Part shown: positions 58,647 through 64,000 of the stretch, piece after piece
Numbering within the stretch: position 1 is the stretch's first letter
Layout of the letters: every line of letters begins with the position of its first letter
Assembly (NCBI RefSeq): GCF_004216565.1
Contig: NZ_SGWV01000009.1
Coordinates: 558,001-622,000 of the forward strand
Length of the DNA: 64,000 nucleotides
Direction: 5' to 3'
Origin: Sphaerotilus mobilis
GTDB taxonomy: Bacteria > Pseudomonadota > Gammaproteobacteria > Burkholderiales > Burkholderiaceae_C
Translations under genes and position numbers: made by a program
Notes under the pieces: generated by a model
The model's input: the letters and a program-made list of their open reading frames with translations, nothing else
Databases searched by the model: none
Told to the model about the DNA's origin: nothing

Positions 58647-60242
58647 ATGCATGGTTCTCGATTTCCTTTGGCCCGGACCGGGATGAGCGGGCGGGCGCGG
58701 CGCGTCCTGGAGTGGCTTGCGCGCGCTGCGGGGGTCGGGCTGGTCGGTGCGGTGGTGTCGGTGCAGGCGGCGCCGGTCATGCCTGTTGCCGCCGTCACCG
58801 ACACCCCGGACACGCCGTCCCGCCTGTTCCGGGGTGAAGGCCTGGTCGTGCTCGACTACCAGAGCATCCACGTGCCCGGTGACGCGCCGATCGATCTGGG
58901 CGGCTTTCATGTCTTGAACCGGGTCAGCGAGCGGGTCTACCTGGGCATGGGGGCCTATGCGCCGCTGTTCAAGGGCGAATACGGCGGTTTCATGGCCTTT
59001 GACGTGGGCGTGCACCTGCAGCAGCCGCTGACGCAGCGGCTGTTTGCCACGGCCGGGCTGGCGGCGGGCGGTGGGGGCGGTGGGCGCAGTGCCGGGCACA
59101 GCCGCTTCCTGTCGGGCACTGGCGGCTATGTGAAGGGGCATGTCGGGCTCGGCTATGCCTTCCCGCAGGTGTCGGTCGGCCTGAACCTGGCGCAGATGCG
59201 CTTCAAGGATGCGGCGATCGACGACCGCTATGCCAACGTCTTCGTACAGTGGCCGTTTGCCTTTCTGGCCGGGCCTTATGACGCCCACGGCGAGGCGCTG
59301 ACGCCGCTGGAGGCGCGGCTGTCGGCCGGGCAGGCCCGCGAGAACATGCTGACGCTGTCGCTGGAGCAGTACCGGCAGCGCGATCCGCAGGGCTCGTTCA
59401 AGGGCACGCTGGGCACGGCGGACCTGCAGTACGCCCATTTCTTCGACCGCGACACCTACTGGTTCGCCGCGCTGGGTGTGGGCCATCGCGGCCGGCCGCT
59501 CTACAACCAGCTGCTGGGTGGACTGGGCCAGCGCGTCTGGCTGTCGCCGCGCACCAGCCTGTCTGCGCAACTGGGTGTCGGCTCGGGCGGGTATGCGCCC
59601 GATGTCATCGACACCGGCGCGGGCTTGCTGCTCTACCCGAAGGCAGCGGCCGAATATGCGCTCAGCCCGGACCTGGGTCTGGCGCTGTCGGCCGGCTACC
59701 TGACGGCACCGCGTGGCAGCTCGCGCAACCTGGCCTACGGGCTGGCGCTGAACTACCACGTCCGGCCGGCCGGACGGGCGGGCGATGCAGCGCCGGTCTT
59801 CCGGGCGTCGCGCTTCAGCCTGTTCCAGCAGACCGGGACGAACGTGCGCTACGGCGGCATCGACCGCGACCCGCTGCAGATGCTGGCCGCGCAGCTCGAC
59901 ACCCAGCTCAGCGAGCGCTGGTTCCTGCCGCTGCAGGCCAGCGTGGCGTGGAACGCCTACCTGACCTATCCCGGCTATGGCGAGTTGCTGGCGGGCATCG
60001 GCCTGCAGAACCGGCATGAGCCGGGCGAGCGGGTGCAGGTCTACGGTCAGCTGCTGGCCGGCACCAACCCGCACGGTCCGGCCTACAAGGCCGGCGCCGG
60101 CCTGCATGTGGACATCGGCGCGCCCTGGTCGCTGCACCTGTCGGCCGGACGCATCCACGCCCGTCACAGCGACGGCCGGCGCTTCCAGGCCGACAGCCTG
60201 GGCCTCGGCCTGGGCTACCGCTTCTCGACGCCCGGGCGCTGA
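58647..60242 (+). CDS. Outer-membrane beta-barrel-like protein
   Basis: A 531-aa protein with an N-terminal signal or anchor (GVGLVGAVVSVQAAPVM) and long stretches of alternating hydrophobic/aromatic residues with Gly turns (GGFMAFDVGVHLQQPLTQRL, RDTYWFAALGVGHRG, YALSPDLGLALSAGYLT), ending in LGLGYRFSTPGR. It probably forms one or two barrels in the outer membrane. A Gly run (AAGGGGGGRSA) is in an early loop. A second ATG at residue 13 is possible. No named family is recognised. It overlaps the convergent MOSC-fusion gene by about 28 nt at the 3' end. Confidence 0.8.
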   Translation: MHGSRFPLARTGMSGRARRVLEWLARAAGVGLVGAVVSVQAAPVMPVAAVTDTPDTPSRLFRGEGLVVLDYQSIHVPGDAPIDLGGFHVLNRVSERVYLGMGAYAPLFKGEYGGFMAFDVGVHLQQPLTQRLFATAGLAAGGGGGGRSAGHSRFLSGTGGYVKGHVGLGYAFPQVSVGLNLAQMRFKDAAIDDRYANVFVQWPFAFLAGPYDAHGEALTPLEARLSAGQARENMLTLSLEQYRQRDPQGSFKGTLGTADLQYAHFFDRDTYWFAALGVGHRGRPLYNQLLGGLGQRVWLSPRTSLSAQLGVGSGGYAPDVIDTGAGLLLYPKAAAEYALSPDLGLALSAGYLTAPRGSSRNLAYGLALNYHVRPAGRAGDAAPVFRASRFSLFQQTGTNVRYGGIDRDPLQMLAAQLDTQLSERWFLPLQASVAWNAYLTYPGYGELLAGIGLQNRHEPGERVQVYGQLLAGTNPHGPAYKAGAGLHVDIGAPWSLHLSAGRIHARHSDGRRFQADSLGLGLGYRFSTPGR

Positions 60243-60937
60243 GGCGGCGCAGCGGCGAGGGCCGCATCGGGGTCGACATCGACATCGACATCGACCTTGG
60301 CCTCGAACAGGCCCGCCCCATCCCACGGCTGACCGGACGTGGCCTGAGCGGCGGTGCGCACCCGCTCGCCGACCTCGGCCGGCAGTCCCGCCAGCACCCT
60401 CGGGAAGGCGCGGCAGTACGTCATCGCGACACCCGCCATGCCGGCGAGCTGGGCGTAACGGATCCAGCGCCCCGGCGGCACGGCGCGGGCCACGGCCAGC
60501 ACGCGCGCTCGCCAGTCGTCGCTGAACAGGTCCGCATCGGCCGGCAGGGCCGATCCGACCGGCAGGACCCGGTCGCCTGGGTGCATCGTCCCGCCGCGCA
60601 GCACGCGGGCCAGCATGCCGCGATGGCGGCCGATCACCGCAGACAGACCCGGCCGGTGCCGGTCCAGCCGCCCGCAGGGTTCGCAGGCGAAGGTCAGCCA
60701 GAGCAGCACCTCGTCGCCGACCTGCAGCAGCTCACCGGCGCGCCAGTCGTCGGTGCGGCCGGCCACCCGCAGGCTCTCGCCCAGCACGCCGTCGGCCAGC
60801 CCGAAGCGCTGGTAGGCCTCGTCCCCGGCGATCAGCACCTGGCGCGGCGAGTGCGCGCCGGCGTGGCGATCGGCGGCGATGCCGAGGCCGCTGAGGGCAC
60901 GGACGCTGGCAAGGGGCCGCGTCAGGGTGGTGTTCAC
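60215..60937 (-). CDS. MOSC-domain protein fused to an alkyltransferase-like (ATL) winged helix
   Basis: A 240-aa fusion. The N-terminal ~130 residues are MOSC-like (LSGLGIAADRHAG, ADGVLGESLRV, GDEVLLWLTFACEPCGRL, with the conserved Cys region), a domain that binds molybdenum-cofactor sulfur. Residues ~142-185 resemble the DNA-binding part of O6-methylguanine methyltransferase/ATL proteins (VLAVARAVPPGRWIRYAQLA then AGVAMTYCRAFPRVLAGLP), but the PCHR active-site motif is absent. The GTG start at 60937 overlaps the patatin stop (GTGA). The last ~25 residues include a DVDVDVD stretch from a 6-bp tandem repeat. Function unknown. Confidence 0.82.
   Translation of the reverse strand: MNTTLTRPLASVRALSGLGIAADRHAGAHSPRQVLIAGDEAYQRFGLADGVLGESLRVAGRTDDWRAGELLQVGDEVLLWLTFACEPCGRLDRHRPGLSAVIGRHRGMLARVLRGGTMHPGDRVLPVGSALPADADLFSDDWRARVLAVARAVPPGRWIRYAQLAGMAGVAMTYCRAFPRVLAGLPAEVGERVRTAAQATSGQPWDGAGLFEAKVDVDVDVDPDAALAAAPPQRPGVEKR
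60272..60296. repeat. GACATC hexanucleotide tandem repeat
   Basis: Four copies of a 6-bp unit in the 3' part of the MOSC-fusion gene, coding KVDVDVDVD. Unusual acidic tail near the convergent gene end. Confidence 0.8.
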
Positions 60938-62964
60938 AGGCCCGGCCTCACGGTCACCCTCGGCCGGGGTTCCGGTTGGTAGGGCTGCTCCCACCAGATC
61001 TGGGCCGTCTGGCGTTCGACGGCGCTGAGGCTGTCGAGCAGGGTGGCGAGGGCGGCGCGCTGCTCGTCGGCGAGCGGGGCGTCGTGGGGATCGTGGGGGT
61101 TGCGGGGGTTGCGGGAGTTTCGGAATGGGCTGGTGTGCCGGGCGGACTCGATCTGTTCGGCCAGTGGCGGGCTGTGCGGGGCGGATTCGGCCGCTTCGGT
61201 CAGGCCGGCCAGGCGCTGGCGCAGGCCGTCGGCGATCAGGTTCCAGCGGATCCAGCGGTGTTCGGACCAGCCCGGCGAGGGCTGGCCGTCGGTGCGTGGC
61301 AGGAAGGCGTCGAGCAGCAGCCCGGCGGCGCAGCGGCCGTAGGTCTGGCCCAGGCGCTGGATCTCGTCGCCACTGACACGCAGGTCCAGCTCGCCCTCGC
61401 CGCGCGCCAGCGAGATGCGCACGACCCGTTCGCGCACCCCGGGCATGCCGGTGAGGGTGTAGTCCTGCCAGCGGCGCGCGGTGTTGAGCACCTGGGCGAT
61501 GAAGGCGAAGACCGCCGCCAGCACGCCGCGTTCGGGCAGGTCCTGGCAATGGCTTTCGGCGCCTTCGCGGTGGCTGCGGGGCATCCAGACGTAGCCCTTT
61601 TGCTGGGTCACCGGACTCTGGATCATGGTCGCGTGCGGCGGCACCTGGCTGCCCAGGTCGGCGTCGTCGAGCAGGATGCCGAAGGTCGGCCAGCGCGGCA
61701 CGGCGGCGTCGAACAGGTGGATGGGGAAGTTGGCGCAGATCCCGCCATCGGAGAAGCGCACCCGGCGCCAGCAGCGCTGGTCGAGGTCCAGGCGCCAGGC
61801 CGGCACGGTCGAGAAGATGCCGGGGAAGCTCAGGCTCAGCCGCGAGGCGACGACCAGCGGCATGCGCTCGCGCGGCATCTGCAGCAGCGTCAGGCGTGGA
61901 CCGGCGGGCAGACCCGTGCAGACCGCTGCTGCGGCGCCCGGTTCGTAGGCCGCGCAGGTGTCGCGCAGCAGGTCGATGACGGCGCGCGGGAAATAGGCTT
62001 GCCACTCCTCCAGCGCGAAGTAGAGCGTGGCGCTGTCCTCGCCGTCGGCCAGCGGCAGCTCGTAGGGCCGGCCGTGGCTCAGGCAGGTGGTGACCATGCG
62101 CAGGTCGATCGATCGGCGGCGTGCGCCGGACGGATCGGCGGGCGGTGGCAGTTCGCCTTCGGGCGCCTCGGCCAGGTCGCGGAAGGTCATCGGCGTCTCG
62201 TCTGACAGGCGGCCGGCGGCCCATTGGATCGAGTCGTGCAGCCAGTCGGTCAGGCCCTTGCCGCTGTCGGGCTGACCCAGGCCGGTGCACAGGCCGAGGT
62301 GGTTGCCCAGCACGCCCTTGCGCAGGTCGCGGCAGAGCAGCGCGGCCAGCACGACCGCGCCGATCAGCAGGCTGCCGATCAGGCCCATGCCGGTCAGCGC
62401 GAAGGTGCGCGCCGTGGCCCAGCCACCGCCGCCGGCCAGCCATGCGCACAGGCCGGCGACGACGACCGCCAGCAGCAGCAGCGCGGTCAGGCCCAGCGCC
62501 AGCCCGTAGGAGCGCCACAGCTCGGGCAGCGCGGCGCGCACCCTTTGCACCCACGTCAGATCGGGCCGGGCGGTCGGGCTTGCGGCGAGGAACAGGCGCA
62601 GCAGCCGCACGCCGGCCGGGGTGTTGGGATGGAACAGCGACAGCAGCGTCGTCGGCGTCGCTTCCAGGTCCTGGGTGACCTCGTGGACCCGGCCGCGTGG
62701 GCGGGGCACGGCCTTGGCCAGCGTCTCGGGCACACGGGCCAGCACGTCGAAGCCGGCGTCCGAGCCAAGCCGGCGCTGGTATTCGGCGGCAGCGGCGATC
62801 GCAGCGGCGATCGCACCGACCGAGGTGCCGCCCAGGGCGTGAAAGCGGTAGTGCCGGGCCAGCTCGCAGACCGCTGTCGGGTAGAGCACGCCGCTGGTGA
62901 CGCCGCCGGTCAGCACCAGGTCGCAGAAGCGGTCAGCCGGTGGCGGCTCGATGGGGGCGTTCAT
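60934..62964 (-). CDS. Patatin-like phospholipase with membrane segments
   Basis: A 676-aa patatin-family lipase. The nucleophile motif is GTSVG (residues 46-50, Ser48) with an oxyanion-type Gly-rich start (VLTGGVTSGVLYPTAV). The catalytic-dyad Asp is in RFSDGGICANFPIHLF. Two hydrophobic segments near 150-210 (LTALLLLAVVVAGLCAWLAG; GLIGSLLIGAVVLAALL) suggest membrane attachment. A short NSRNPRNPHDPHD repeat lies near the C terminus. It is coupled by ATGA to the upstream peroxidase and by GTGA to the downstream MOSC fusion. Confidence 0.9.
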   Translation of the reverse strand: MNAPIEPPPADRFCDLVLTGGVTSGVLYPTAVCELARHYRFHALGGTSVGAIAAAIAAAAEYQRRLGSDAGFDVLARVPETLAKAVPRPRGRVHEVTQDLEATPTTLLSLFHPNTPAGVRLLRLFLAASPTARPDLTWVQRVRAALPELWRSYGLALGLTALLLLAVVVAGLCAWLAGGGGWATARTFALTGMGLIGSLLIGAVVLAALLCRDLRKGVLGNHLGLCTGLGQPDSGKGLTDWLHDSIQWAAGRLSDETPMTFRDLAEAPEGELPPPADPSGARRRSIDLRMVTTCLSHGRPYELPLADGEDSATLYFALEEWQAYFPRAVIDLLRDTCAAYEPGAAAAVCTGLPAGPRLTLLQMPRERMPLVVASRLSLSFPGIFSTVPAWRLDLDQRCWRRVRFSDGGICANFPIHLFDAAVPRWPTFGILLDDADLGSQVPPHATMIQSPVTQQKGYVWMPRSHREGAESHCQDLPERGVLAAVFAFIAQVLNTARRWQDYTLTGMPGVRERVVRISLARGEGELDLRVSGDEIQRLGQTYGRCAAGLLLDAFLPRTDGQPSPGWSEHRWIRWNLIADGLRQRLAGLTEAAESAPHSPPLAEQIESARHTSPFRNSRNPRNPHDPHDAPLADEQRAALATLLDSLSAVERQTAQIWWEQPYQPEPRPRVTVRPGL

Positions 62965-64000
62965 GGCCGGTCTCCGCAGATCGTGTCGAGCCCGAAGCGG
63001 GCCGGGTAGAGCAGGTAGAGCGTGCCGCGCGTGAGCACGCTCGGGCGGTCGAAGCGGGCCGACAGGACGCCGCCGTCGGGCAGCCAGATCTCCAACAGCG
63101 CGGCGGCGTTGTCGTGCTGCCCGATCAGCGGGTCACGGGCGGTGCCGACATGGTCCGTGCCCATCGGCACCTGCTGGGCCCAGGCGCCGAGCAGGTGCTC
63201 GAACTGGTCCTCGATGCTGGCGCAGAAGAACAGGCCGAGCAGGCCGACATCCGCCTCGCCGCGCCGGCCATAGGGCAGGCCGCGCCGCAGCACGACGCGG
63301 CGGCGCGGTGGCACGACCGGGTCGTCACGCGGGTTCATGCGGCGGATGTGCGAGCCATGGGCCGGACACGCGCGGTGCGCCGCGCCGTCGACGGGCGCGG
63401 CATGGGGCCGCTGCCATTCGGCGCGCGCGCCGTCCGGCTGGCGCGATGTGCCGGCGGGCGCGGGCAGTGGCTCGAACCAGCCATCGGCCGGCTGCATGGC
63501 CGATCCACCCGGCCAACGGCCACAGAACTGGGCCCGGATGTAGGCCTGCGCGACCGCCCCCGCATCCCGCGCCGCGAGGCCGGCGGCCAGGCGGCGGGCG
63601 TTCTCCGGAGCCAGTCCGGCGGCCATGGCACGCTGGAATCCGCCCAGGGCCGACAGCGCATTCGCCGCCTCGGCCACCTGGGCGTCGAAGGTGGCGACGT
63701 CCTGCCGCATCTTGCGCAGCACGCCGAAGCTGGCGCCGCGAAAGAAGTCGCTCGCCTCGGTCAGGCTGACATGCGGTTCCTCGCTGGGCGGCGGCGCTTG
63801 GCTGGCGTCCTGCCAGCGCAGGTCACGGAAGTCCCAGGGGTTGGCGCCGACCTCGTTGAGGTGGCCCAGCAGCAGCTCGCCCAGCGCGACCGGCTCGGGA
63901 TGCCGGCCCAGGCCGCCCTGCGGGCTGCGGCGGTCGACAAAGACCGGTCGGGCGATGCCGTCGCGGTAGCCGAAATGCTCGACCGCCACGGCGCTGCGGC
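62961..64000 (-). CDS. DyP-type peroxidase (5' end outside the window)
   Basis: The visible 3' part (about 345 codons) of a dye-decolorising heme peroxidase. The family motif GYRDGIARP (GxxDG, with the catalytic Asp) is near the window edge, followed by the proximal heme region HGSHIRRMNPR and RRVVLRRGLPYG, and the closing LGLLFFCASIEDQFEHL. The frame continues off the end, so the start is not seen. It overlaps the patatin gene by 4 nt (ATGA at 62961-62964). DyP enzymes oxidise dyes, lignin-like phenols or other substrates with H2O2, sometimes inside encapsulins, of which there is no sign here. Confidence 0.9.
   Translation of the reverse strand, partial: RSAVAVEHFGYRDGIARPVFVDRRSPQGGLGRHPEPVALGELLLGHLNEVGANPWDFRDLRWQDASQAPPPSEEPHVSLTEASDFFRGASFGVLRKMRQDVATFDAQVAEAANALSALGGFQRAMAAGLAPENARRLAAGLAARDAGAVAQAYIRAQFCGRWPGGSAMQPADGWFEPLPAPAGTSRQPDGARAEWQRPHAAPVDGAAHRACPAHGSHIRRMNPRDDPVVPPRRRVVLRRGLPYGRRGEADVGLLGLFFCASIEDQFEHLLGAWAQQVPMGTDHVGTARDPLIGQHDNAAALLEIWLPDGGVLSARFDRPSVLTRGTLYLLYPARFGLDTICGDRP

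Overview
The window is about 64 kb of high-GC DNA from what looks like a betaproteobacterium of the order Burkholderiales, close to the Leptothrix/Sphaerotilus/Rubrivivax type. This is inferred from the protein families, the codon bias and the dense, often 4-nt-overlapping operons; no rRNA is present to prove it. I saw no tRNA, rRNA, CRISPR array or intact transposase.

Layout. 1-4.8 kb: amino-sugar precursor synthesis (glmU, a tail-anchored J-like protein, an Lrp-type regulator, glmS). 5.3-14.7 kb: a lower-GC defence island placed directly downstream of glmS, all on the minus strand: a small HTH regulator, hsdM, hsdS, hsdR and an OLD-family ATPase/nuclease. 15.3-19.0 kb: a DUF2946 protein, a TonB-dependent receptor and a Tat-exported DJ-1/PfpI-family protein.

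19.0-31.1 kb is the highlight: a nine-gene minus-strand operon for uptake and breakdown of guanidine. It is headed by a clear guanidine-I (ykkC) riboswitch and a sigma-54-type -24/-12 promoter. It encodes a periplasmic binding protein, ABC permease and ATPase, the two DUF1989 proteins, a urea/guanidine carboxylase and allophanate hydrolase. Embedded in it are two extra genes, a membrane di-iron desaturase-like enzyme and an unrecognised protein, which I read as candidate new parts of the pathway. Downstream parts of the leader can form a nested stem that buries the ribosome binding site of the first gene, which suggests translational control.

31.2-46.8 kb is a mosaic of short operons: an alpha/beta hydrolase, a tartrate/malate-type dehydrogenase, a 48-residue secreted peptide, TPR + HupE-like proteins, an AhpD-like protein, a GGDEF/EAL protein, LysE, a VF530-like protein, HxlR with an NmrA-type oxidoreductase, an ArsR-rhodanese/MFS/rhodanese operon behind a perfect palindrome, a second DUF2946 protein, a signal-less ModA-like protein and a metallophosphoesterase. 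46.9-47.6 kb holds two REPIN-like nested palindromes and degenerate copies.

47.6-55.3 kb is a redox module: a PhoQ/PhoP-like two-component pair with a PepSY protein, divergent from a cytochrome set (SHP, diheme cytochrome c, cytochrome b561), followed by an amidohydrolase/YtkA-like/MauG-like triad and a Sel1 protein. 55.3-64 kb has a sirtuin, a membrane protein, a YCII protein coupled to an ECF42-type sigma factor, an outer-membrane barrel protein and a coupled operon of DyP peroxidase (cut by the window end), patatin phospholipase and a MOSC/ATL-like fusion.
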